Assembly (NCBI RefSeq): GCF_000423945.1
Contig: NZ_AUIY01000005.1
Location: forward strand, 1 to 64,000
Direction: 5' to 3'
Length of the DNA: 64,000 bases
From: Butyrivibrio sp. XPD2002
Lineage (GTDB): Bacteria > Bacillota > Clostridia > Lachnospirales > Lachnospiraceae
The position numbers and the translations under genes are program-made. This document shows positions 32,620-41,591 of the stretch, piece by piece. The notes under the pieces were generated by a model, which saw only the letters and a program-made list of their open reading frames with translations, had not been told where the DNA came from and searched no databases. Every line of letters begins with the position of its first letter. The stretch's first letter is position 1.

Positions 32620-35600
32620 CGTTTCCTCCTTCCTCAAGCAGATTCCTCATCCTGTCCCAATCAGCATCGGAAATTGCCTTTTTCATGAGTTTAAAGAACT
32701 CTCGATGTTCCGCAGGAACCTTGTACCCATTTATGGTTTCCATTACATAATTTATGCTGTCATAGTCAAAGCTTTGTACCAGCTCCCTAAGCGTATTTTT
32801 CGCATCTGAAATACCCTTCTCATCCATCAAAGGAAGATTGTCATCCTCTTCTTCCTCACTTTCAGGTACAGACACGATTCTTTCCCACATGGTCTTGAAT
32901 ACCGCAAGGAGTCTTGGCGTTTCTTTATTTATAAAGTCAATGTCGTTTTCATCTCCGGCTTTTTCCAGCTTCTCTGCAAGCTCAGCCAGATTGTTAATTC
33001 CAATAATCCTTGATGAACTCTTAAGAGAATGAACTTTAATTGTAAAGTTTTTAATGTCACCCTTTTCGAATGCTTCCTTTATTGCATTATAATTGTCTTC
33101 AAGTCCGTTTCTGTAAGTCGTTGCCGCAGTCACATATGCTTCCTGTGAACCGCAGTTTTTAATACCTTTCTCAAGCACAGGAAGGGGAGCATTTTTAATC
33201 CATGAAGGAAGAGCATCAAAATCAATCTCCGCATGATCATCCGCACCTACTTCCGTGCGCTCTATCTTCACCTTTTCAGATGGCAGGAACTTAGTCATCA
33301 TGCTCTCAAGCTCTTCCGCCATTATGGGCTTTGTAAGGTACTCATCAAAGCCGATCTGAATGTAAGTCTCCCTTGCTCCGGAAACTGCATTTGCAGTAAG
33401 GCAGATTACAGGAACCTCTCTATTCTTATTATCCTCATCAGCCTTTAGCCTCTGCAGCGTCTCTACACCGTCCATATCCGGCATTCTATGATCAAGGAAG
33501 ATTATGTCATACCTGTTTTCTCTGGTCAGTTCAAGGCACTCGAATCCACTCTCTGCGCGGTCAATCATGACCTTTGTTGTTTTAAGAAGTCCTTCAAACA
33601 CATCGAGATTTATCGGCGTATCGTCAACTACCAAAACTCTCGCATCAGGAGCTACAAATCTCTCATGATATTTTATCTGCTCTATCAGAGCCTTTTTGTA
33701 GGTCTCCATGTAATCACCGATAGGTTCGCTTTTTTTCACTCCCTGAACGATATCAAATGAAAATTCAGAGCCCATTCCGTATTCGCTTTTCACCTTGAGC
33801 TCGCTTCCCATAAGCTCAAGAAGCTTTTTCGTAATATTCAGCCCCAGTCCTGTTCCTTCTATTGTCCTGTTTCTCTCTTCATCAACTCTGCGAAAAGCTT
33901 CAGTCAGATTGCCAAGATCTTCCTCCTTTATTCCAATCCCACTATCCTTTATGGTAAAAGTAAGAACCGCCTTGCCATCACCTATCATTTCATGCTTAAT
34001 ATTCAGATCGACGTAACCATTCTCCGTGTATTTAACTGCATTTGACAAAAGATTCGTAGCAACCTGCTTTATTCTGATCTCATCACCGCAGAGAACACTT
34101 GGAATCTGATTATCCACATCCACAATAAGATCCAGTCCTTTTTCCTGCGCCTTGGGTTTTACCATATGAACCAGATCATTTATCAGTGATGAAAAATCAT
34201 AATCTACTGAAATAATATCCATTTTCCCCGATTCTATCTTGGAAAAATCCAGGATATCGTTTATCAGTCCAAGGAGCGTGCTCCCTGCTGACTTAATATT
34301 CTGCGCATACTCTAAAATCCGCGGGTCTTCACACTCTCTCAGTATCATTTCATCCATGCCCAAAACCGCATTTATAGGAGTCCTGATCTCATGGGACATA
34401 TTGGATAAAAACGCTGACTTTGCATCATTGGCAGATTCAGCTTTTTTTACTGTTTCATTCAGTTCATCAGTAAGTGCCCGCAAAAAATGGGAAAGTCTGC
34501 TGGCCAGCGGAATAATGTCATTCTTATACTTAGGCTCCAGTTTCTTAATTGCCACGGAATATGACCTTTCAATGCTTATTCCCTCTCTCATTCCGACCGC
34601 AATAAGCGCACTGTTAAGCAGACCGCCTCTTCCTCCATATCTGTAGATCTCTCCGAGTCCAAGGCAGTACATAGGTGTGGCATTTAGCGCCTCAGTGTAA
34701 CAATCGACTTCAAAATGATAATCATCCTTGAGGAAATTAAGACGGTTGCCACAGATAATCAGATTTATATACTGTGCTCCAAAGGTTTTCATTCTTGCAG
34801 CCGCATTCTTTGTTTTAGCCAATATCTCTTTTGCGTCTCCAAAGGAAAATCTTACCTTTTCTCCTTCAAGAATATCCCCTTCGATATAGACCTCTCCTTT
34901 TTTATTATAGGAAGAAGGCGTACGTCCTATCAGAAGTCCGTCTCTTTCTATTATCAGCGGGAATTCACCTATATTTGCAATAAATGCTCTATCAGGCTTA
35001 ACGCCCAGATATTTTTCATAGATATGCACAGGGCTATCACCATCAAGGGATGTCACACATATGGATCCGTTAACGGTTTCATTTTCAGTCGTTATATCCA
35101 TATAGCGTCCGACAGGTTCCCATCCAAACAGATATTCAACGTATACATGCAGATCCTTGCCGCAAAATACAGCAAAAGCCAGGCCTCTCCCAAAGCTTTC
35201 CCCTGCAATCGCAAAGGTATCGTGCTTGGATAGAAAATCCTTTTCAACATTACGCATATCAAGCATGTTTGAACTAGCGGCAGCGCCATAAATAGGTATA
35301 TCCTCTAATCCGATCGAGAACTCCTTCAAAAATGCCGAAGAGGGCGCACTGCGTCCTGCTACAAACATCTCGATTCCTTTTGTATTATCTATAGTTCGTA
35401 TTTCTTCTCTTATGTAACGTGCATAATCGATGGCTTCATTCAAAAGTTCAAAATCACTTTTAGAAGATTCGAAAAACCTGCTGAAAACCTTCACTCCACC
35501 ATGCTGCATAAGTGTGAAGGAAATCACAGCTCCCTTGGGATCATTATACAAAGCAAGAAGAGATACTATTGATGCCATTCCCACTATTTCCAGTTTGGGG

Positions 35601-35773
35601 AATGATTTCTTAAGGAGTCCCAGTATCTCAGAAAGTTCATCCTTAGGTATGTTTCCTACATATATCTCGATCAATCCGCTTACATAGTCACATGAAGAAA
35701 ACTCCTCTTCCAAAGCGGGAAGCTGACCTCTAAGTTCATCAATATTCCTTATGATCACTTTTTTTTGCTTCAT
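32609..35773 (-). CDS. FIST-domain hybrid histidine kinase with receiver and Hpt
   Basis: A 1,054-residue cytoplasmic hybrid kinase. FIST_N and FIST_C occupy about residues 20-400 (YGAAASSNMLD, FGWEPVGRYMD), then HisKA ([18 protein letters not shown], His near 456), HATPase ([28 protein letters not shown]), receiver (VLVVDDTPINLDVFEGLL, FLDHRMPDMDG, near 710-830) and Hpt (FTIKVHSLKSSSRIIG, His near 913). It should pass phosphate His-Asp-His and then to a separate receiver, most simply the co-encoded pseudoreceiver-receiver protein. The FIST ligand is unknown. No membrane helix is seen. Confidence 0.92.
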   Translation of the reverse strand: MKQKKVIIRNIDELRGQLPALEEEFSSCDYVSGLIEIYVGNIPKDELSEILGLLKKSFPKLEIVGMASIVSLLALYNDPKGAVISFTLMQHGGVKVFSRFFESSKSDFELLNEAIDYARYIREEIRTIDNTKGIEMFVAGRSAPSSAFLKEFSIGLEDIPIYGAAASSNMLDMRNVEKDFLSKHDTFAIAGESFGRGLAFAVFCGKDLHVYVEYLFGWEPVGRYMDITTENETVNGSICVTSLDGDSPVHIYEKYLGVKPDRAFIANIGEFPLIIERDGLLIGRTPSSYNKKGEVYIEGDILEGEKVRFSFGDAKEILAKTKNAAARMKTFGAQYINLIICGNRLNFLKDDYHFEVDCYTEALNATPMYCLGLGEIYRYGGRGGLLNSALIAVGMREGISIERSYSVAIKKLEPKYKNDIIPLASRLSHFLRALTDELNETVKKAESANDAKSAFLSNMSHEIRTPINAVLGMDEMILRECEDPRILEYAQNIKSAGSTLLGLINDILDFSKIESGKMDIISVDYDFSSLINDLVHMVKPKAQEKGLDLIVDVDNQIPSVLCGDEIRIKQVATNLLSNAVKYTENGYVDLNIKHEMIGDGKAVLTFTIKDSGIGIKEEDLGNLTEAFRRVDEERNRTIEGTGLGLNITKKLLELMGSELKVKSEYGMGSEFSFDIVQGVKKSEPIGDYMETYKKALIEQIKYHERFVAPDARVLVVDDTPINLDVFEGLLKTTKVMIDRAESGFECLELTRENRYDIIFLDHRMPDMDGVETLQRLKADEDNKNREVPVICLTANAVSGARETYIQIGFDEYLTKPIMAEELESMMTKFLPSEKVKIERTEVGADDHAEIDFDALPSWIKNAPLPVLEKGIKNCGSQEAYVTAATTYRNGLEDNYNAIKEAFEKGDIKNFTIKVHSLKSSSRIIGINNLAELAEKLEKAGDENDIDFINKETPRLLAVFKTMWERIVSVPESEEEEDDNLPLMDEKGISDAKNTLRELVQSFDYDSINYVMETINGYKVPAEHREFFKLMKKAISDADWDRMRNLLEEGGNDGQ

Positions 35774-35841
35774 ATGAGCACCCGTTTTCTTATTGCCAAT
35801 GTCGTACTATTATCTGATCCGGTATTATCAAAACATTTTAG

Positions 35842-35874
35842 AAAAAATGGGATAAGGTCATCCCACCTTATCCC
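35842..35874 (-). terminator. Terminator of the HD-GYP transcript
   Basis: GGGATAAGG pairs with CCTTATCCC, followed on the minus strand by ATTTTTTC. It separates the HD-GYP gene from the FIST kinase gene. Confidence 0.85.
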
Positions 35875-35906
35875 TTACAATATCAAATGACAACGACAAA
35901 CTAGCG

Positions 35907-37049
35907 TCACTGGCTTAATTGGCCAATTCCGCCGTTACTTTCGGTAGCTTCCTCTTCTGCCTTGGTTCTTGCTACCATGGCTTCCATCTCAGGTCTTGCA
36001 ATATCGAAGCAAGCCAGCATCTTTGTTGAGAAGATTCCACTTTCACCGTTTTTGATCATTTCGTAGGCCTTGCTAGGTGCAAATGCCGATTTATATACAC
36101 GGTCGCTGACAAGGGCATCGTATACGTCTGCAAGGGAGGTAAGCTGTGCTGCTATTGATATCTCCTCTCCCTTAAGGCCGTCAGGATAGCCTTTGCCATC
36201 GTACTTTTCATGATGATGTCTGCAAATGTCGTAGCTGACTTCCAGATATTCCTTATCCTGAAGGTCTGCAAGCATCTTAACGATCTCACATCCTCTTGTG
36301 GTGTGGGATTTCATGATGTCGAATTCATCGGGTGTAAGACGTCCCGGCTTTAACAGGATAGCGTCAGGTACAGTAATTTTTCCGATATCATGCATTGCGC
36401 TGGCATTGGTGATTACCTCAATCTTGTGAGGTGTAAGCCCGAATTCCGGGTAGTTTCTCATGGCTACATTGGCAAGAATCTGAACAAAGCCCTTGATTCT
36501 CTTCAGATGATAGCCTGATTCAAGATTACGGAACTCAACGATCGTGCAGATGGTATCGATGATTCTGCTGTTCATCTCTCTCAATCGCTCTTCCTGCTTT
36601 TTAAGAACCAGGAACTGCTTTTTAAGAACCTTGGTCTGATCACTTACCTTCTGCTCGAGATCCTGTCTGCTCATATTGAGCTCGATGGCTCTCTTTACAC
36701 GATGCTTTACTATAACTGAATCAAATGGCTTGTGAATTACATCACTTGCGCCGTTTTCATAACACTTTCTCTCTGTCTCGGCTGAACTGTCTGCAGTGAT
36801 CATAAGAACCGGAATCTTGTCCGGGATCCTGTGCTTGAAAAGCTCTTCAAGGAGTCTGAAACCGTCCATTTCAGGCATAACAATATCAAGGAGAATGGCC
36901 GCAATCTCATCCTTTTTCTGGGCAATTAGCGCCAGAGCCTTGCGGCCGTTCTCAGCTTCCAGAATGGCATAGTCACTCTTGAAAATCTCGCTTAGAATGC
37001 CTCTATTTATTTCGGTATCATCTACTATTAGAATACTCTTGTCAGCCAC
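35907..37049 (-). CDS. Receiver - HD-GYP cyclic di-GMP phosphodiesterase
   Basis: A 380-residue response regulator. Receiver residues 1-120 (LIVDDTEINRGILSEIF, LLDIVMPEMDG, HKPF), a coiled coil around 130-165, then an HD-GYP domain with MHDIGKITVPDAIL, SHTTRGCEI, CRHHHEKYDGKGYPDGL and LTSLADVYDAL. All HD-GYP signature residues are present, so it should hydrolyse cyclic di-GMP when phosphorylated. It begins with GTG; AAGGAG lies 7 bases upstream inside the end of the DUF342 gene, showing tight coupling to it. Confidence 0.93.
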   Translation of the reverse strand: MADKSILIVDDTEINRGILSEIFKSDYAILEAENGRKALALIAQKKDEIAAILLDIVMPEMDGFRLLEELFKHRIPDKIPVLMITADSSAETERKCYENGASDVIHKPFDSVIVKHRVKRAIELNMSRQDLEQKVSDQTKVLKKQFLVLKKQEERLREMNSRIIDTICTIVEFRNLESGYHLKRIKGFVQILANVAMRNYPEFGLTPHKIEVITNASAMHDIGKITVPDAILLKPGRLTPDEFDIMKSHTTRGCEIVKMLADLQDKEYLEVSYDICRHHHEKYDGKGYPDGLKGEEISIAAQLTSLADVYDALVSDRVYKSAFAPSKAYEMIKNGESGIFSTKMLACFDIARPEMEAMVARTKAEEEATESNGGIGQLSQ

Positions 37050-37051
37050 CT

Positions 37052-39574
37052 TTAACTCCTTGCGACTATTTTCTCGCCATCAAACATTGCCAATTCAATG
37101 CCTTTTGTTGCAAAAGTGATTCCTCTTGGACTCTCCAGAGTCTCATGAACTCTTAGCATCCTGTTTCCGATCTTTACGCTCGTTCCTATGAACACCAGCC
37201 TTGAAACAATTACCTTGGCATCCTTAACCGATTCCATCTCGGCCTCAATGGTCTTTTTCCTGATGTTCAGTTTTTCGAGCTCTGCTTCTTTTATAGCTGA
37301 CTCTGCATTGACTTTAATCTTTAACTGAAGCGCCTGCTTATTGGTATTATCGTTAAACTGGGCCAGTTTTCCGCGTTGCTGCTCGTATACCTTTAATTCC
37401 TGATATATTCTGCTGACGTTACGAAGAAGACTCTGGTACTCGTAGTCAAGCTCCTCGGTGATACCGGTTCTTACAACGGTATCCTTTACACTCTTACTTC
37501 CAAGAACAGCTGTCTCCACGCCGCGAAGTGAAGTAACAACTCCTCCGCTTATCAGTCCCTTTTCGCCCAGCATCAGAACCTTTCCATCAGCCGAAACATT
37601 GCAGTTCATGCAATCGTTTGAAATAAGGTCGCCCTTACATTTCACATTGGTGGTATCAAGGTGCGCTGCTGCCACCAGACCACCGGCTGAAATTGAGGAT
37701 CTGTCGTTTACGTTACCGACGACGCTCTTTCTGACAACCACCCGGCCGCCTGCGTGAATATCCGCACAGGATACGCTGCCATCCACAACAACATCGCCCT
37801 TTGCTTCTATATAAACATTGTCAACATCGCCCTTGACCCAGATGGTTCCATCACAGACGATCTTTTCCTTAACGTTTATAAGAGAATCATATATCTTTGC
37901 CTTGTCGATCCTGATCTCACCCTTCTGGATGCGCCCCACACCTGCCAGCGAGGACACATAGGTCTTCTTATCACTAAGAAGCATGAAGCCCTGTCCCTTC
38001 AGAATCGGCTTTCCCTTACCGGCCTTTGCCTTAAGGAGCTTACCGGTAACATCGAATCCATCCTCTCCGGCCGTAGCGGGATGATAAACAGCCAGCTTAT
38101 CACCGAGCTTAACCTCATCGAACACCTTAACCTTTGAAAAATCGGCACTTTCACCGCTTCCCATATCCGGAAGGATCTCTTCACTTAGTTTTATTAAAAA
38201 TTCGTAATAAGCATCTTCTCCGTTAACAGGGAGCTTACCCTGCGCCACGAGGGTTTTCTTGCCGTACTTCTTACTCTCTATCATCTCCTCGATGGCTTTT
38301 CTGCTGACGCCTCTTCTTACTCTCGCGTTATATAAAAGCTTTATGACCTTTTCAAGTGTATAGGTCGTGCCCTTGACTCCAAGAGGAAGCGTGAAATAGC
38401 ACTGCATACGATCTTCAGTGATATCTATAAGTCGTCCCTCTTCCGTCTGCAGGAACTGAAGCGCCTTAACTTCTTCATCGGCAGGCTTCTGAAGCTCTTC
38501 CTCCAGCTGTCCTGAAAACAGCTTACTGAGGTTACTGGGAAGAGTTTTTCCATCCTCAAGCCATTTACGCATTATGCGCATCTCCTGAGCCGGATGCACC
38601 ATACTTTTATATAGGTTTATATCGACGTTATTCTCGATGCCTTTTCTGATCTCGCGCATCTGATCCGCGCGGTAAAGCGACTTGGCATAGGGCGTAACAT
38701 CTATCTGATGCTCAAGACCGAGCCTCAGCTCACGCATCTGCTTCCAGCTGTAAGCCTCATCCGCATAAACCGAGACATCCAGGTTCTGCTCCAAGCCCTT
38801 TCGCACCTCGTTCATGCATTCTCCACGCATGCCAAAAAGGAAATAACGGTTTATATCCTCTATTCCCGCCTGCTTTGCTATTCGAATCTGCTCGAGCTGT
38901 TCAGCATCAAAGTTTTTATCTATGTATTCCTTTATGTCTATCTTTTCCTTGAAGGCTATATGAATCTGTTCAAGGGTAGACGCATCTTTTCTTCTAATAA
39001 GCTTATCGTCAAGTTCCAGCCCATCCTCAAGACTTTCCCTGACAACTCTCATCTTCATGTAGGGCATATCTACGCTGGCATACTGTGAGATATCTGTTCC
39101 GTGCTCCAGACCGATCCTGATCTCCTGCATCTGCAGCCAGTTGTATTTAGGATCCTGGTAGAAAATAACCGGCACTCCGGATTTTAGCCCCAGCCTGATC
39201 TGCCTCATCTGATCTGAAAAGTATTCAGGTCTCGCATACTCAGATACATCAAGATTCTCAGCGAGCCCTTCTCTTATCTCTGCCAGCTGCATTATATCGA
39301 AACCGGCTTCGCGATAAGCGGACATATCTATTCCGCTCTGGAGCTCAAGCCTGATTTCTTCCATCTCATTCCAGGGGACATCGGGTTTTGCATACAAATC
39401 CACGGACACGCCAGTGGAGAGCCCCTTTCTGATTTCCGCAAGCTGATAGATGTTGAAATGCTGCTCCTTATACTTATCAGCATCTCCGCCCTGCTTTCTA
39501 ATCAACAGAAGCTCGTTTGCAATTAAATCCGGCTGATATAAACTTTTATCCTCATCGTTCGCGATAACAGCCAT
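37052..39574 (-). CDS. DUF342/FapA protein with twelve N-terminal 26-residue repeats
   Basis: An 840-residue protein; I chose the ATG at 39574, 9 bases after GAGGG. Residues about 20-345 hold some twelve units of about 26 residues with the pattern Y-x4-QM-x-EIR-x-GLE-x2-(L/I)DVS-x-YA (for example QMREIRKGIENNVDINLY). Residues about 385-770 form a FapA (DUF342) domain: beta-helix-like DGTIWVKGDVDNVYIEAKG, DIHAGGRVVVRKSV, and a coiled coil near 700-770. FapA proteins are soluble and of uncertain role, often near motility or signalling genes. The repeats could be a scaffold. It is co-transcribed with the HD-GYP gene. Confidence 0.85.
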   Translation of the reverse strand: MAVIANDEDKSLYQPDLIANELLLIRKQGGDADKYKEQHFNIYQLAEIRKGLSTGVSVDLYAKPDVPWNEMEEIRLELQSGIDMSAYREAGFDIMQLAEIREGLAENLDVSEYARPEYFSDQMRQIRLGLKSGVPVIFYQDPKYNWLQMQEIRIGLEHGTDISQYASVDMPYMKMRVVRESLEDGLELDDKLIRRKDASTLEQIHIAFKEKIDIKEYIDKNFDAEQLEQIRIAKQAGIEDINRYFLFGMRGECMNEVRKGLEQNLDVSVYADEAYSWKQMRELRLGLEHQIDVTPYAKSLYRADQMREIRKGIENNVDINLYKSMVHPAQEMRIMRKWLEDGKTLPSNLSKLFSGQLEEELQKPADEEVKALQFLQTEEGRLIDITEDRMQCYFTLPLGVKGTTYTLEKVIKLLYNARVRRGVSRKAIEEMIESKKYGKKTLVAQGKLPVNGEDAYYEFLIKLSEEILPDMGSGESADFSKVKVFDEVKLGDKLAVYHPATAGEDGFDVTGKLLKAKAGKGKPILKGQGFMLLSDKKTYVSSLAGVGRIQKGEIRIDKAKIYDSLINVKEKIVCDGTIWVKGDVDNVYIEAKGDVVVDGSVSCADIHAGGRVVVRKSVVGNVNDRSSISAGGLVAAAHLDTTNVKCKGDLISNDCMNCNVSADGKVLMLGEKGLISGGVVTSLRGVETAVLGSKSVKDTVVRTGITEELDYEYQSLLRNVSRIYQELKVYEQQRGKLAQFNDNTNKQALQLKIKVNAESAIKEAELEKLNIRKKTIEAEMESVKDAKVIVSRLVFIGTSVKIGNRMLRVHETLESPRGITFATKGIELAMFDGEKIVARS

Positions 39575-39674
39575 CCCCAGCATCCCTCATAGAAAAAATT
39601 GTATCTCAAATTTATTCTAACATCTGAAAAAATAACCCTCAATTGAAATTGAACGAATTTATGAAGATTTTATA

Positions 39675-40778
39675 CTAATTATCCGTTTTGTTTAAGCGCG
39701 ATTGCATTGTATCAAAAAGCTTACCGATGCTAACATCGTATGGAGCTCTGAGCACACCATATTCTGTTACGATTCCGGTGATAAGTTCGTTATCCGTCAC
39801 ATCAAAGGCAGGATTATAAACCTTCACCCCCTCAGGAGCCATTCGCTCCTTATACCACATCTCGGTAACCTCCTCGGACTTTCTCTGCTCGATCTTAATA
39901 TCGTCTCCGGTCTTGGTGTTGAAATCTATTGTGGAAGTCGGTGCACATACATAAAAAGGAATGTTGTAGCGCTTGGCAACAGTAGCCACAACGCTGGTTC
40001 CGATCTTATTGGCAGCATCTCCGTTAGCAGCAACTCTGTCACAGCCCACAAAGATTGCGTCTATAGCGCCGCTTTTCATAAGAGAAGCGGACATATTATC
40101 GCACAGGACTGTAGTATCAATTCCGGCTGAATGAAGCTCGTATGCAGTAAGTCTTGCACCCTGAAGGAGCGGTCTTGTCTCATCGCAGAACACCTTTATC
40201 TTGTAGCCCTTTTCATGAGCAAGATACATGGGGGCTGTCGCTGTTCCGTACTTGCAGGTCGCAAGCTGTCCGGCATTGCAGTGTGTCAAAAGTCCGTAGC
40301 CGTCCTTTATAAGAGTAAGTCCGTTTTCACCAATTCTTCTGCAGACATCGATATCCTCTGCCTTTATACGCTCTGATTCCTCGCGCATTGCTGTAATAAG
40401 AGCATCGCGGTCATAATCTCCCAGCTCCTCTGCAACCTTCACAACGTGTGCTTCCATGCGCTTTAATGCCCATGACAGATTGACTGCTGTGGGTCTTGAG
40501 GAATTGAGATAATCGCTCTTTTCCTTAAGCTCCTTCATGAACTCATCATAGGTAGGAGCCTGTGAATGCTTCATCAGTATGTAAAGTCCAAAGCCTGCTG
40601 CCACGCCAATAGCCGGTGCTCCGCGAACCTGCAGAAGGTAAATCGCATTCCATATCTCCTCCCCCGTACGAAGCCTTATCATCTCGGTAGTCCCCGGCAG
40701 CTTCGTCTGATCTATAATCTCCATCGCATCATCGTCGTCAATAAGTGCGACGGTCTCGTAATCCAATATGCTTTTCAT
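39675..40778 (-). CDS. mtnA: S-methyl-5-thioribose-1-phosphate isomerase
   Basis: A 367-residue MtnA that converts methylthioribose-1-phosphate to methylthioribulose-1-phosphate in methionine salvage. Motifs: QVRGAPAIGVAAGFGLY, THCNAGQLATCKYGTA with the catalytic Cys, DETRPLLQGARLTAYEL and GCDRVAANGDAANKIG with the catalytic Asp. AGGAGGAG overlaps the end of the preceding regulator gene, so mtnA appears co-transcribed with signalling genes. No other salvage gene is in the window; it may serve the partial pathway that disposes of methylthioadenosine. Confidence 0.95.
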   Translation of the reverse strand: MKSILDYETVALIDDDDAMEIIDQTKLPGTTEMIRLRTGEEIWNAIYLLQVRGAPAIGVAAGFGLYILMKHSQAPTYDEFMKELKEKSDYLNSSRPTAVNLSWALKRMEAHVVKVAEELGDYDRDALITAMREESERIKAEDIDVCRRIGENGLTLIKDGYGLLTHCNAGQLATCKYGTATAPMYLAHEKGYKIKVFCDETRPLLQGARLTAYELHSAGIDTTVLCDNMSASLMKSGAIDAIFVGCDRVAANGDAANKIGTSVVATVAKRYNIPFYVCAPTSTIDFNTKTGDDIKIEQRKSEEVTEMWYKERMAPEGVKVYNPAFDVTDNELITGIVTEYGVLRAPYDVSIGKLFDTMQSRLNKTDN

Positions 40779-40794
40779 TAACTAAAAGCTCCTC

Positions 40795-41562
40795 CTAAAC
40801 ATTTTTTCTTTCTGCGAAAAATTTCTGGATATCTGCTATAAGTTTTTCGCGACTTATTGATTTTAACAGATACCCCTCAGGTTTCAAGCTTACGACCTTC
40901 ATTACGCTTTCCTTATCACTTTTTCCTGTAAGGAAAATGACCGGAATATGCTTCGTTGTGGGATCAGCTCTAAGCATCTCAAGAACCTGCGGTCCACTTG
41001 TAATGGGCATTTCATAGTCAAGAAGTATGAGGTCCACATGGGTGGTCGCAAGAAGGCTTATAGCCTGAAGTCCTGATATGGCAATGGAAACCTTGTACTT
41101 TTCCTTAAGCCAGTCCCTGACAAGACCCACATAGGTCGCATCATCATCCACCACAAGCACGCTCATTTTAGGCGGATCCTGGAGATTTATCATCTGCTCC
41201 TTAACCGTGCCTATGAATTTCTCTACATCAAGAGGTCTTTCAAAGACATCCAGAATCCTGCCAAAGGGCAGCTGATTTCTGGCCACATCGGTATCGTTCT
41301 TTTCACCGATCAGGATAATGTAACGGTCATGCTCCGTAAGATGCTCATTCAGATAATGCAAAAATGCACTCTCCAGGCGCTCGGACTGATCAAGGTAGTA
41401 GACCATGATAGAAACCCTGTCCAGCTCCCTATTGACCTCATCAATATCCGGATGCACAAAGAAATATCCAATCCTTGCTTCCTCCAGCTTCTTTTCGAGC
41501 GCACGGATAACAAAGGTTTCCTTCATCCCAATAAGCATCAATTCGTCATCAAAAAAAGCCAT
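40795..41562 (-). CDS. Tandem pseudoreceiver-receiver response regulator (second copy)
   Basis: A 255-residue protein with the same design as the one at 31858-32619: residues 1-115 form a degenerate receiver without Asp pocket (IMVYYLDQSERLES, then FERPLDVEKF, matching FERPLDIKTV in the paralogue), and residues 125-250 an intact receiver (VLVVDDDATYVGLVRDWL, LLDYEMPITSGP, FLTGKSDKESVMKVV, GYLLKS). It lies 29 bases downstream of a hybrid kinase with Hpt domain, its likely phosphodonor. No output domain. Confidence 0.85.
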   Translation of the reverse strand: MAFFDDELMLIGMKETFVIRALEKKLEEARIGYFFVHPDIDEVNRELDRVSIMVYYLDQSERLESAFLHYLNEHLTEHDRYIILIGEKNDTDVARNQLPFGRILDVFERPLDVEKFIGTVKEQMINLQDPPKMSVLVVDDDATYVGLVRDWLKEKYKVSIAISGLQAISLLATTHVDLILLDYEMPITSGPQVLEMLRADPTTKHIPVIFLTGKSDKESVMKVVSLKPEGYLLKSISREKLIADIQKFFAERKNV

Positions 41563-41591
41563 TTTTCATTCCCCATATTCTCATAAGAAAT

